A stretch of 64,000 nucleotides of DNA from Anaeramoeba flamelloides. Lineage: Eukaryota; Metamonada; Anaeramoebidae. Under the pieces are notes generated by a model. The model made no database searches, was not told the origin of the DNA, and was given only the letters and a program-made list of their open reading frames with translations. Shown here one piece after another: positions 1 to 11,714 of this stretch (the stretch's first letter is position 1; every line of letters begins with the position of its first letter). The stretch is from positions 2,051,001 to 2,115,000 of the forward strand of contig JANTQA010000016.1 in the NCBI GenBank assembly GCA_027625915.1, written 5' to 3'. The translations under genes and the position numbers were made by a program.

Positions 1-726
1 GTTTGAGACTAAAAAAAAATTAAAACAAAAAAACAAAAAAGCAATTTTTGTTCTTGTTGAGTGGAAAATTTTAACTCGTATTATTATTTTTTTGATTACG
101 AATACTTGTAAAAAAAAAGACACTTTCTTTTTGTAAATAATCACATTTTTGAAACAAACAAATCTCCAAATGATAACAATTCAATTTGATCGTTCAGATC
201 CCAAAAAATCAAAAATCGACTTGACAAAGAAGAAATGTTTCTCGTTTTGTTTGAATTTGTAAAAGTAATTTTTATGGTTTTTCGTTAAGAGTCTTTAAGC
301 AATTATTACTTTTGAAAAACAAAGCGTTCAAAAAAATTGATAAAAATCAACCTCTGATAATTCCAATTTTCACCATCATCGTTTTTAATTTTTCTTTTGT
401 TTGAAAATTTAGTTTACTGTTTATTCCAACCCAAAAAATCTAATTTTATCTCAAAAGTTCAATAAGGAAGAGCAAAACAAATATTAAGATTTTCATTTTC
501 TAATGGTTTCTTTAAAGATCTTGGTTTTTTCATAAAATTTGAGGAAAAGAAATCTTTGGGAGACTTTAAAAGATAGAATTTTTAATTTGATTATTTGAAA
601 ATATAGCAAATTACCAATGTTCAAAACACTTTAACACAACCCTCTCAAATACTTTAAAAGACTAACCATACATTATTCTTTACAACTCACAAAAACAGTT
701 ACATAAAATTACCTCGAAAAAAGTGA
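1..726. other. AT-rich intergenic DNA, no gene seen
   Basis: Homopolymer-rich non-coding DNA. An open stretch near 170-258 begins with ATG and ends at a possible GTAAAA donor. It is short enough to be chance and does not resemble the missing transportin N-terminus, so it is not called. Confidence 0.5.
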
Positions 727-967
727 TAAAGGTATTTGGAATTTAAATGGGAATAAAATTTAAGTTGATTATTTTTTTTTCAATTCTGACATTATACCTT
801 TCGTTTAGGGTCCTTAGTTCAACCTAATATACAACATAAAAAAGGAACCAAATAAATAGATATGACAAATTATAATCTATTTCTTTGAAACTCTTTTTGT
901 AAAAGAAAAAATGAAAAATGAAAAACGAAGTTAAAATTTGTTCCCATTTATTTTGATAATACCGGTA
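727..967. mobile_element. TA-flanked inverted-repeat element, family C (GGTATT ends)
   Basis: The left end reads GGTATT then AAATGGGAA and AAAATTT. The right end is its inverse, with TTCCCATTTATTTTGATAA followed by TACCGGTA. TA lies at both outer ends. The same ends occur at 43145-43315. No ORF is present. I infer a non-autonomous DNA transposon (MITE). The arms are diverged, which suggests age. Confidence 0.55.
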
Positions 968-3758
968 AAAATTTTGGGCTTACTCAAGCATAATGATGAA
1001 TATCAAAACCCACTGTAATTAAGAGCATTCATATTTTATAACCCCCCATTCATTTAAATACAATACCTCAACCAAATAAAAATGATTTAAAAGAATGTCA
1101 ATTAAAGGAAAGTCAAAATATTGCAAATTTTAGGGTTTTAAAAGATTTTGAATAATCACATTAATTGATCCATAAAAACTTTACTAAATTTTCGAACAAA
1201 ACAAAGATAAATTTAAAAATGATTTTCTTTTTGATATTGTTACTACTGGTTCTATCCAAATTATTTTTATGTATATTGTAACACTTGAAACCAACTATAT
1301 TATGATTAAAAATAATTTGGATACAAATAGTAGAAGGGAAATTTTGATTTTCGAACCTTTTCAAGGTACATTTTGAATTTGGTTAGTAAAAATAGCTTTG
1401 GACTAAATAACAAATTTTCAAAAAAATTACCTAAATTTTTAAAATTTGAACAAGATTTCTTTACTCCACATTCTTTGTTAAGTCAATAAATATGTTTTTA
1501 CACATAAAAAGAGTATATTTTGACAATGAAATCTGAATAATCCTTAAACCAAGAAAATATTAAAAGTCATTTTAAAAAAGTGAGGAAAAGATGTTTTTTT
1601 AAAACAGTTCCAACAAAAAAGTTTTTTAAAAAAGCCCTTAAAATATGTTATTTGAAGAAATCCAAATGTTATATACTTTTTGAAAAATTTTCAAGTCATA
1701 CTTTTATCATGGACCAAACCGTTTAAATAAGCGAATCAAACAGTTTGGGTTGCAGTTTTGAAACGAATTTTCCACTCACTTTTTTAAAATAACCTTAGCA
1801 CAATAAGTTATATTTTAATTAGATTGATTTTTTGAAATTCAAAAAGAAACCAAAGAAGAATTAATGAAAATTCATTATAATTTCATTAGAAAATTCCTTC
1901 ATGTTCAGATCTAACCAAACCCGAAAAAATTTTCAAATCATCTTATTCTTATACCAGGATTTCTTTTTCTGAAACTGTTTCAACCACTAGCGTTTCAATT
2001 TGAATTATAAAGTAAATATTTTGTTGATCTGAATTTTTTTAAATTTTGTATTTCAAAATTGAAATTACACTTTCGTGCCTTTCTTTTAATAATAGGCTTT
2101 ATTGACTTTATTTTTCAAAATAAGAATAAAGTTCTAGATAGTGGAATCAGCTGGAATTCTTGAAACCAAAAGAAGAAGAAGAAAATCATTACTTTTATAT
2201 CTTTTCTTTTTTTGCAATTACGAATTCAGTGAAACAATATATATATATATATAAATCAAAACAATGTAATTATTTTTTCTATTAACTATCGCCCATTTAG
2301 AAACAAAACCTTTTCTTATTAAAAACGGAATTTTACTATTTCCATAATTTCCACTTTGTTTTCAAAAGTTTTCATTAGTATTGTGTAAAAGAAATTGTTG
2401 CATGCCAAAAATGTCGGTTCTTCTTCTTCTTCTTCTTCTTTTTAGATATCTCTTAAAACCCATTACAAAAATAATAAAAATAAACAGAAATCAAATAAAT
2501 TAGAGAAACCATCGAAATCATGGAACCTTAAAATAAAATACGAAAAAATTCGTTTTACAAGCAATCCAAATCTCATAATTATCATTCAAATTAAAACTTT
2601 CCAAGATAATCTGTTAATTTTAATCATAATTATTTCGTGGGTAATTTTTTTTAAACTCTGATTTTATTGATGTAAAACCAATTATGAAAATTAAATAAAA
2701 TTTTATTTTTTCAAAAATTAAATATAAATCTTGGTGAAAAATCTATTATTTAAAAAATGTATTATAAATACCAACTTTGAGTATAAAACATCCAAATACA
2801 ATAAAAATAAATTTCAAATTATTAAAATATTTGAAACTCATTTTTAAAATATAATTGTTAAAATAGCCGATACATAGGAAGTGAAAATTATTTATTTTCA
2901 GGTTTCTGTGATTTTTTCAATTTCTGTTATTTTTCTTAATGTTTGTTTTTACAATAACAACAATAATAAAAATAGAAAAAAATCCACATTTTCGACATGC
3001 AACAATATTCTTTGGTTATCAGTGATCCATATTTAATAAAATTACAATTTATTTATATTCAAATCAAAACTAATAGAATTTAATTACAATTAAAATACTT
3101 TAACGGTTTTATTTCGAGTTACAAATCAAAAACAAAAAAAGAATACGTTACATTTGGAATTATAATTCTAATTTTTTTATAAAATATTAATTTTCATTTT
3201 ATTGTCAAATTTATTACTTGATAAATAATGAAATTCCAAAAGTTAATAATTGAAAAGGGTTTTTTCAATTTTTAAAAATATCAAAGTTTCATTACTTTTT
3301 TATTAACATATTTTATTAATGTTATACCTTTAACATTTGACTAGTATTATCAATATTTATAAAACGAAATGAGATTTTATCACTTCTTTAGCAATGTACT
3401 AAAAAAACATAATTAATTAAAAAACATTTCTATAACAAGACATTGAAAAAAAAAAAAAAATGCAAATAATTTTAATTTTTTAATTCTTAATTTCGAGCTT
3501 TTATTTCAAATTACAAACCAATTAAATATTTTGCAAAAAAAAAAAAAAAAAACCAAATTTCAATATTCAGCTAAAAAGAAATATACAATCATATTATTGT
3601 ACAAATAATATCTTTAATCAAACATTTCCAAAATAAAAATAGACTATTTACCCATTACTTTTTTTCTTTTATAAAAAATAAAAAAAAAAATAATAATAAA
3701 AAAAAAATATAAAAAAAATAAAAATAAAATAAAAATAAAAAAAATAAAATAAAAATAG
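968..3758. other. AT-rich non-coding stretch upstream of transportin
   Basis: Contains an AT microsatellite near 2238-2252 and a TCT run near 2417-2439, plus many A/T homopolymers. The part next to 3758 must be intron, because the transportin exon starts after an AG at 3757-3758. I looked here for the transportin N-terminal exon(s) by eye and found none. Confidence 0.5.
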
Positions 3759-6215
3759 TCTGGATTCCATTCTTGGCCTGAATTATATGAAATATTAATT
3801 GACTTTTTAACTAGCGAAAATGAATTCGCAATTGAAGGTTCTTTAGAATGCATTTTAACATTTTGCGAAGATAATGGAGGTGATCAGGAAACTGATCTTT
3901 GTGATTCCAATTTGGATGAATTATTACCAGTGATATTAAAATTTTTCCAATCAAAAGTAGTCAAATTTCGTATGTATGCTATTAAAATATATTATGAATT
4001 ATTACTGCCAATGCCAACATCATTAATTTCAACATTAACGGATTATTTAAAGGGGCTATTTTATTTAATTGATGATTCCGAATTAGTGATCCACATTGAA
4101 TTAGTCAAAACATTTTCCTTATTAATTTCCATAAGAATTGATTATATGTTGCAATATTTGGATCAGATTATACCATATATTATTAAAACGATGAAGGAAA
4201 ATGATCACCAATTAGTATTGGAGGCATGTAACTTTTGGAAGTATTGTTCATTTAAAAGCTGTAAGAAATGCTTCAAAGAAGACGAAATTCGTGAGCTAAT
4301 TGAAATTTTACTTGAGCGAATGATTCTTTCCAAATTTGACAGATCTGTCTTTGAAAATGAACAAAAGTTGCAAAGCTTGATTGAAAATGACCCAAACATC
4401 GACCGAGACACTTTGCATAAATATTATAGTTATAACAAATCTCTAAATGGGTTTGACGATGCCTCATCGTCTGGCAGCGAAGATGACGAAGATTATGATT
4501 CAATTGAAAATTCCGATTCTGAAAATGAAAATTCAGAATATGAAAATTCAGAAGTTTTTAATAAAAATAAGGGAGAATGGAATATCAGAGATTCTGCAGC
4601 AGAAGGCTTTGAACGAATTGCCAAAATCTTTAAAAACGATTTTCTGCTATATTTCTTCCCATTAATGAAAGATCGTCTAATTAGCAAAGATCCATATGTG
4701 CGTGAAGTCGTTGTTTATGCCTTAGGGCAGATTGCCAAATCAACTTCTGAAGCAATGCTAGAGCATTTACCAGAAATTATACCATATTTTCTCCAAATAA
4801 TTAATGAGGAGGACGAATTGATTTTAAAAAGAAAATCATTATGGGCACTGGGGAAATATTCAAAAAATATTATTGAATTAGTCTATAATTTAATTGATAC
4901 CGAAAACGAAGAAAACGCAAAGGAATTGCTGTTAAATGTTTTCCAGTGCTTTTTAAATTTAATGGTGGATGAAAACCAGCTTTTACAAAGAAGCGCCATC
5001 AATGGGTTTACCAAATTTATTCGGGCCATTGGTGATAAAGGGATAAGTGAACATTTATTACCCATTTTAGAAAATATTTCAATCGCCTCTGAAAAATATT
5101 CAAAAAGAAATTTATTATTACTTTATGATTTATGTGGGACAATTGCCGAAATTGTCCAAGAGGAACTGAATACGAAAAAGGATTATTCAGATTTAATATT
5201 ACAAGTTTTATTTAAAAAATGGCAAGACATTGAAGACGATGATCCCCACTTACTTGCCATTTTTGATAATTTAAATGTAGTTATCCCCCAAATTACCTCT
5301 TTTATCACCCCTTATTGTGAAACAATTTTCCAACGATGTGTCAATATCATTGAAACAACAGTTTTGGGCTATTATGCTATTGAAAATTCGGATAATAATA
5401 ATAATAACAACAACAATGTAAATTTGGAAAATTTTGAAAAATCATTACCTCCAAAAATAATTATGGTTTTTGCAATCGAAGTTTTATCTAATCTCTATGA
5501 TGTCATGAAGGAAGAATTATCTCCTTTATTTTTACAAACTAAAATTATTGAAATGATACCCTATTTAATACAAGATATCGATTCAGATGTCCGGGAAGTT
5601 TCCTTTGGCTTATTAGGATCAATAACCAAATATTCTTTTGATTTAATTAATCAAGATGTAAATGAATTACTCCCATTATTAATAAATCAAATAAACCTTG
5701 ATTATTCTTCCGTGTGCAATAATGCTATTTGGACTTTATCCGAAATAATTATACAAACCCCTGAAAGCATTGAACCATTTTCAGAGCCAATTTTGGAAAA
5801 ACTAATCAAAATTATCAAAATCTTGTCATTGGAGAAAAATTTGTTAGAAAACTGTGCAATTGCTTTAAATTTTATGGGATTGCATTACCCTGAAATTACA
5901 TCAATACACTTAAATATTTTCTTTTCAAATCTTTGCTTCGTAATGAAATTAATTAAAAGGGAAAGAGACAAAGATTTAGCTTACCGTGGCCTTTGCAATT
6001 TAATCCAAAAAAATCCCCAAGTCTTATTAGACAGATTTTCTCATTTTTTAGAAGCTATTTGTTATTATAAGAACCCAAAAAAGGATTTATCTGAAGTGTT
6101 TTTAATGTTTATAAACGAATATAAAGAAACCAAAAAGGAGAATTGGATCGAAGAATTTGAGAGCCTCCCACTGAGAATTCAAGAATTTTTAAAAGATAAA
6201 TATAATGATTATTAA
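3759..6215 (+). CDS. TNPO1: Transportin / karyopherin beta-2, N-terminal exon(s) missing
   Basis: Nuclear import receptor of the importin-beta family. It carries PY-NLS cargo through nuclear pores and releases it when RanGTP binds. The exon opens after an AG acceptor (TAG at 3756-3758) with SWPELYE, the counterpart of NWPDLLPKL in animal transportin, and runs 818 codons to TAA. HEAT repeats cover its length. The acidic loop (SGSEDDEDYDS, about 4465-4555) precedes GEWNIRDSAAEGF, which matches the family's DWNLRKCSAAALD. Further family matches are RNLLLLYD, SVCNNAIWTLSEI, LLENCAIAL, AYRGLC and the ENW C-terminus. There is no in-frame ATG at the start, since position 3912 is TTG. About 120 N-terminal residues, including the first part of the RanGTP-binding arch, are not found upstream. 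The body is otherwise open and intact. Identity is strong; whether the locus is complete is open. Confidence 0.93.
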   Translation, partial: SGFHSWPELYEILIDFLTSENEFAIEGSLECILTFCEDNGGDQETDLCDSNLDELLPVILKFFQSKVVKFRMYAIKIYYELLLPMPTSLISTLTDYLKGLFYLIDDSELVIHIELVKTFSLLISIRIDYMLQYLDQIIPYIIKTMKENDHQLVLEACNFWKYCSFKSCKKCFKEDEIRELIEILLERMILSKFDRSVFENEQKLQSLIENDPNIDRDTLHKYYSYNKSLNGFDDASSSGSEDDEDYDSIENSDSENENSEYENSEVFNKNKGEWNIRDSAAEGFERIAKIFKNDFLLYFFPLMKDRLISKDPYVREVVVYALGQIAKSTSEAMLEHLPEIIPYFLQIINEEDELILKRKSLWALGKYSKNIIELVYNLIDTENEENAKELLLNVFQCFLNLMVDENQLLQRSAINGFTKFIRAIGDKGISEHLLPILENISIASEKYSKRNLLLLYDLCGTIAEIVQEELNTKKDYSDLILQVLFKKWQDIEDDDPHLLAIFDNLNVVIPQITSFITPYCETIFQRCVNIIETTVLGYYAIENSDNNNNNNNNVNLENFEKSLPPKIIMVFAIEVLSNLYDVMKEELSPLFLQTKIIEMIPYLIQDIDSDVREVSFGLLGSITKYSFDLINQDVNELLPLLINQINLDYSSVCNNAIWTLSEIIIQTPESIEPFSEPILEKLIKIIKILSLEKNLLENCAIALNFMGLHYPEITSIHLNIFFSNLCFVMKLIKRERDKDLAYRGLCNLIQKNPQVLLDRFSHFLEAICYYKNPKKDLSEVFLMFINEYKETKKENWIEEFESLPLRIQEFLKDKYNDY

Positions 6216-9138
6216 TAAATGTTTTTATTTTTTTTTGATTTCTCTGTTTTTCTTTTTGTTTTTTTACCTTTTAAATATTTTATTTATTTATTTATTATTA
6301 TTTAATTAATTATTAATAATAATTCCACAATTATCTATTTACTCATCTATCTTTAAATCTTCATATCAAAATATTTTTTTAAATTAATCTATAGAAATAC
6401 ATTTATTAAATCATTTATTGTCAAACTTTTTTATAATAAATATTTTGAATTTAATTGTATTTTTCTTGGTTGAAAATCTTTAATAATAAAATAAATATTA
6501 AAATCAAGAACAAATTAGTTGGAAAATTGTTGCTATTTAAGTTTCCAGTCAATTACAGCATATTTAGTCCTAGCCAAGGAGTGAATTGAAACCAAAAAGG
6601 GGATTGTGAGATTGCACCTCTTTTGATTGGAAAAATAAAAAAAAAATACACATCAAATGATCACAAAAAAATTCAAATTAAGAAAAAAAAATTATATAAT
6701 ACCTAAATGATAAAAATTCTAAAAAAACTGGAAAAAAGTAATACAAGCACTGTCAATTTCGACAAATATTAATAACAAAAAAAAAATTCGATAAGATCTC
6801 ATACACATAAATTCTAAAATAAAAGTTTTACAAAATCTCAATTATCAAAATTAAATTTTAATTAATATCAAAAAAAAAAATTAAAATTATTAATTCCAAA
6901 CAATTCAAACAAAAACAAAAATTCATAGGATCTTAACGGGAACAAAATTCAATAACAAAATAGTTTAAAAGTATAATTCTCAATAAAAAAAATTCAAATT
7001 TAAAAAAAAAAATTAAACTTTTTCTTGTATTTAAATTTCCAAATCCGTAAATTCCTTCGATTTGAAACAAATTGTTTTTTTCTAGTACAAAATCAATTTA
7101 ATTACATTTATTCTAATTTATGGTAATTTTGGAACCCTCTACATGTGACAAAAGACTGATTTTGTAATATTTTTGATTAAAATAACTTATTTGAAAAATG
7201 AAAAATAAAAAATTCTTCGAGGACTTGAAAAAAAAACCAAAGGGTGATACTTTGAAACTGAAACAGCTGCATTCAAAATTATAAATTCAAAATCATTCTA
7301 ATTGGAAATGAAGTGTTGCTCTGTGGTTCTTTTTTCTAAAAATTCTTTTTTCATTTTTGTATCTTTTCGTTATAATTTTATATTATATGTTGGCTTTTTT
7401 TCCATAAGTATTCAATAACAATGAATAATTAGTGTTTTGTATCTCAATTTTTTTTAAAAAAATTCAACGTAATTTATAAGTTCTTAAATAATAAAAAAAA
7501 ATTTTTTTTTATAATTATTCATAAATATGTAAGGTGATTGAAAATAATAATTTGCTATTTATCTGAAATCATAGACTTGTATTTAAGGTTTATTATCCTA
7601 GATGTTATTTAGGTAAAATTATATCTCATAGAACATCTTTTCTCTAAAAAATAAAATGAAATAAAGAAATTTCTAAAAAAAGGAAAGACCAAGATAAAGA
7701 AAAACACGAAGTAATAAACGAGTTTGAGATTTATTGGTAAGGGTTAAGTGCTCAAGAGCTCTTAATCTGTTAAAGAGAGGGTTTTGAAGTGACTAAATTT
7801 ATAACTCCTAATTCAAAGAGTAGTCAAAAGAACCTATTAATTACAGTCATTATAAGTATTACAATCTCAATTTAGTTTTCTGAAATAAATGAGTTTAAAA
7901 AAATAATTAAAAAAGTAAAGCTTATATTCAAACTATTTTTATTTGTGTTAGAGTGTTGAATATTTTGATTTTTATTTCCTTTTATGTTGATTATAGTGAA
8001 AATATTTAAAATCCCGATCATCATTATCACCTTATTTATGGGATTGCACTTTCATAATACACATGTTTCGGTAAGACCCCACTTGATAGAAGTTCATCCC
8101 AATATAATAAATTGCTACTATACTTGACTGGAAGTTAACCACAATACTTGGTATTATTTCCTTACTTACCCAAATTTAATTCTATTACAAGTCAAAGGTA
8201 TTTAGGGGGAATCTAAAATACCACCACCATTCATCTTTTTCAATTGGTTCCTCACCAAATTATAACCTACCAATTGATATTTTTATCTTCTATATTTTGT
8301 AGAAAAAAATTCAAAATCTTTTCTTGAGAGAACAATAAAATAAACCAAAAAAAAAAAATAAATGAAAAAATTTTAATTAAATTATTACTTTCAGATGTTC
8401 AATTTCTCTATTGTTAAAGAAATAAAAATTTCAATTTATTTATTTATTTTTTTTATTTTAAGGGATGTGTTATTAAAACCTCTTACTTAAAGTTAGATAT
8501 TTTTTAATTTTGGAAATCAGAATAAAATTCAAGAAATTTTCTTTTTATTATTTAAATTTAAAAAACAAACCACCCTTAAGTTTTCCAGAATTCAAAACGA
8601 ACAGAACATTAATAAAGGATTTTTGATTATTATAATAGATAAATTTAATTTTTAAAAATATTTATTTTCAAAATATGAGCTATAATTGGTCAATGATTTT
8701 GAAATGGAGTTTATTTCAAAATAATAAGAATCACAATTCTTTATTTATACCTCAAAGATATTTTAATTATCAATCATTTTTCACAATTCTAAATTTCATG
8801 AGTATTTACCAACTGCTAAATTAGATATCTATAATCAATCAATTACAATACAAATGTAATTGATAGATTTAAGTAAAAAATAATAATAAAAGTTAATATT
8901 ATAAAATATAAGTATAATTCTTTATGAGTATGTCTTTATAATAGAAAAGATAGAAAAATATTTCTTAACAAATTATAGAAAAAAATATTTCAAGGGATAT
9001 ATTTAATCCCAGGGCAATTTGAAATTGTTTTCATCAATTAATGATTGTTACACCGATGGATTTATACTCTGATATCCTTTTTGAAATTCAAGTATAATAG
9101 AACAATGATTCTCATTTATACTTCGATTTTGTTTTCAA
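6216..9138. other. Intergenic DNA with one dispersed-repeat relic
   Basis: No gene is supported. The segment 7720-7850 is a diverged copy of 49420-49540 (shared AATCTGTTAAA and TTTTGAAGTGACTAAATTT). The rest is A/T-rich with no protein-like frame. Confidence 0.5.
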
Positions 9139-9335
9139 TATAGTCAATCCACTTTTAAGGCACAAACTTCAACAAAAATTAAGTCACATAAAAATATCAA
9201 ATTAAGTCACAAAATCCAGATTCTTGTAAAATAATTTGTAAAATAAAAATTCCAAATTATATCCTTTAAAACGAGATTTTTGTTATTTCTTAATTTTCAA
9301 CGAAAGTTTGTGTGTTAAAAGTGGAACTGACTGTA
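9139..9335. mobile_element. Hairpin MITE, family H, copy 1
   Basis: Left end TAGTCAATCCACTTTTAAGG and right end the inverse (AAAAGTGGAACTGACTG), with TA at both edges. The two halves pair over most of the ~195 bp. The ends resemble Tc1/mariner-type elements that duplicate TA. No coding capacity. More diverged than the copy at 49534. Confidence 0.8.
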
Positions 9336-9645
9336 AATAAATATAAAAAATTGTATTTATTCTCTTTCAAAGAAGTTACTATATCCAAAAAGCATTTCTA
9401 ATTAGTAATATTTTTTTATTTAAAATTGTTATATAATATTATTTTTTTTTCAAATAAAAAAAATGTACATTTCTTCATTGATAAATAAACGAAATTTCAT
9501 AATAAATGGCCCATCTTACATTTGAATTTTCAATTACTTTTGTATGGTTTTGAAGTTTTTCCCCACACAATGAAAGGTTTGCAAATAAATCATTTTTTCT
9601 CTTTTTTATTTTTTCAACAGTGTTTTGTTAAAATGGAAAATAAAA

Positions 9646-9789
9646 ATGAAAAATTGGAAAGAAGTAAAAGATGAATTAATGAAAATGATGGTTTCAAATA
9701 TGAAAAAGAGATTAGATTTAGTTATTCAAATGGAAGAAGAATCGATAAAAGGGTTTACTAAAATTTTAATTCTTCTATTTTTTATGTAA
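9646..9789 (+). CDS. Possible 47-aa Lys/Glu/Met-rich peptide
   Basis: A short open frame MKNWKEVKDELMKMM..., helical and charged, follows a TTTCAACAG acceptor-like site at 9614-9620. It could be an exon of an unrecognised gene or chance. No family is recognised, and the hydrophobic tail ILILLFFM is non-descript. Weak support: the composition is more protein-like than the surrounding DNA. Confidence 0.2.
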   Translation: MKNWKEVKDELMKMMVSNMKKRLDLVIQMEEESIKGFTKILILLFFM

Positions 9790-10334
9790 TGCTTCTTTCA
9801 AAATAAATTAACCCAATTTTTTTTAACAGTTTTGTTTTATATATTTTTTATTTTTAGACAAAAAATAAATATCTCTTGGGTATAGAACTCAATATTAAAA
9901 TCTAAAAATTTATATTATAATAGATAACTTCAATTATCAAGAATATTTTTCTTTAAAATTTGATTTTTAATTGGCCAATTATTTTGAAAGGGAGTTTATT
10001 TCAGATTTTGATTAATAATTCAGAAAATAATAAACTATTTTTTTTTCTTTTTGTGACTTTGCGTCCATAAGGCAATTATAACACTTACCAATTATCAATA
10101 ATTACCAGACTCCATCTTATGGATGTTTTATTTCTTCAGTAATAATAAACTTTCAAAATATCGAATTAAAAATTGTAAAAAATAATTTTCTTAAAACTCC
10201 CAACTCTGTAAAATATAATATAAACATATTTTTGTTTGACAATAAAAAAAAAAAAATTAACTTTCAATTTGAAAGTCCGTTATTCATGTTTTTCAATTTT
10301 TTGTATTATTAAAGTCTCTAAAAATATAAAAAAA
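9790..10334. other. AT-rich spacer 3' of the BTB gene
   Basis: No gene seen. It includes the likely 3' UTR of the minus-strand gene ending at 10335. Confidence 0.5.
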
Positions 10335-11714
10335 TTAGTAATCTTTATTGTTAGATAATAGTTTTTTACGTAAGCAAGTCAAAGAATGTACAAAAAAAGA
10401 CCCTTTATTTAATTGATAGTATTCTTGTGCGTTTTCTAGTTGATATTGAATATTGTAAGGATCAGAAAAATTTTTAAAAGAAAGTTTGCCATAATAAAGA
10501 TATTTAATAAAAACCTTTAAAGTGTCAGAATTCCTTTCAGAAAAATCTTTCACTTGTGAAAAATCCTTTTTGAAATCCGTTTCTTTGAGTAAAAATAACC
10601 CACGAAACAATTGAGAGCGTGAGTGCAGTATTAAAGAATGTACTGGTATTTTCATTTGATCATTAGAAATAATTTTAAAATCTTTTGAATTTCCCGAATG
10701 GTACAGCTTCTTTAAAGTGTCGACAAAATCGATTTGATAAAGATCATAATTTAAGTTAAGAGCTCTAAAAATTGGCTCTATCAACGAAAATTTAATATAA
10801 TTTCCATAAACCCATTGTAAAAAAGATTCAATAGGATAAGATCCATTCTCCAAGATTTTTTTCACACGCAATGGATCACTTTCAGTTCTTGACTCTATTA
10901 ACAATGAGTGCACATCATATTTGTCAATTTTAAGATCAGTGAGCTCCCTTTGTTGAAAGAGTATTTGGTAATCCTTTTGAATTGTAAGACCCTCAAGCGC
11001 CCTATAATAAATGGACTTTTCAATTAAATAGTAATTGTAGATATACCAATTTTTAATTGACTTTAACTTTGTCGAATTATTCATTTGGTTTCCATTAACC
11101 ATAAAAATTATTTCGTCTCTGTTATAACCCAAAATACCTTCACAAATCCTTTTTAACTTGGAAAAGGAAACAGACTCATCAATTTCAATTTTGATTGCCT
11201 CCCCCCTCAAAGTGACAATTTGGATTTTGTTTTTCTCATCTTTTCTTTTGAGTTTTAATAGGTGGCCATTTAAATACTGGTCTTTTAAGACTTTTGTCCC
11301 ATTGTGGATTGTGAAAAGATTTCCAGGGATTAACTGTTTTGAAATAGGGATGTTTGTGACTAATTTGATCTTCTTTTGGATACTGTGATGCGTTTCTCCG
11401 CTTTTGACCGGGATGACCGCACCCAAGAAATTGTTTCCTAAATTCATAACATTGCTTGTTGTGTATTTTTCTTTTAATCTGTTAAAAGACGTGCATTTGA
11501 ATTTATTATTTTGTGATTTGTGCTCATTAATAAAGTGGATCAGCGCCTTCTTTCTTTTGGTAAAACATTTCTGACAATATAAACAATAAATCGTTTTACA
11601 TTCACAAACCAGATACCCAATACCAATTCCATGCATGCGATTAAAGTGATTACATTTAGGACACTGTTGATAACTTTTTGATAATAGATGATAGAAGTTG
11701 TTTAAAGAGTTCAT
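10335..11714 (-). CDS. Zinc finger + ubiquitin-like + BTB/POZ protein
   Basis: A single-exon 459-aa protein with ATG at 11714 and TAA at 10335. Residues 18-65 form a Cys/His cluster (C18, C21, C37, C39, C44, C47, H60, H65) spaced like an IBR/Rcat zinc fold of RBR ligases, without a preceding RING. Residues about 103-157 and 163-232 look like two beta-grasp ubiquitin-like folds; the second begins IQIVTLRGEAIKIEID. Residues about 258-325 resemble a partial BTB (DVHSLLIESR, LQWVYGNYI). Residues about 330-459 are a BTB/POZ domain (KDFKII, VHSLILHSRSQLFRGLF, IKYLYYGKL). BTB proteins commonly act as dimerising substrate adaptors of cullin-3 ligases, so a ubiquitin-pathway role is an inference. The zinc and ubiquitin-like assignments are by pattern; the C-terminal BTB is the firmest. 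No signal peptide or membrane segment is seen. Confidence 0.85.
   Translation of the reverse strand: MNSLNNFYHLLSKSYQQCPKCNHFNRMHGIGIGYLVCECKTIYCLYCQKCFTKRKKALIHFINEHKSQNNKFKCTSFNRLKEKYTTSNVMNLGNNFLGAVIPVKSGETHHSIQKKIKLVTNIPISKQLIPGNLFTIHNGTKVLKDQYLNGHLLKLKRKDEKNKIQIVTLRGEAIKIEIDESVSFSKLKRICEGILGYNRDEIIFMVNGNQMNNSTKLKSIKNWYIYNYYLIEKSIYYRALEGLTIQKDYQILFQQRELTDLKIDKYDVHSLLIESRTESDPLRVKKILENGSYPIESFLQWVYGNYIKFSLIEPIFRALNLNYDLYQIDFVDTLKKLYHSGNSKDFKIISNDQMKIPVHSLILHSRSQLFRGLFLLKETDFKKDFSQVKDFSERNSDTLKVFIKYLYYGKLSFKNFSDPYNIQYQLENAQEYYQLNKGSFFVHSLTCLRKKLLSNNKDY

Noticed and set aside
1161-1364. 67-codon minus-strand frame
   Set aside because: No conserved feature, composition like the surrounding intergenic DNA.
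3644-3853. Phe/Ile-rich minus-strand frame over the transportin acceptor
   Set aside because: It is the reverse of an A/T-rich intron end plus the start of the transportin exon; the low-complexity composition marks it as a shadow.
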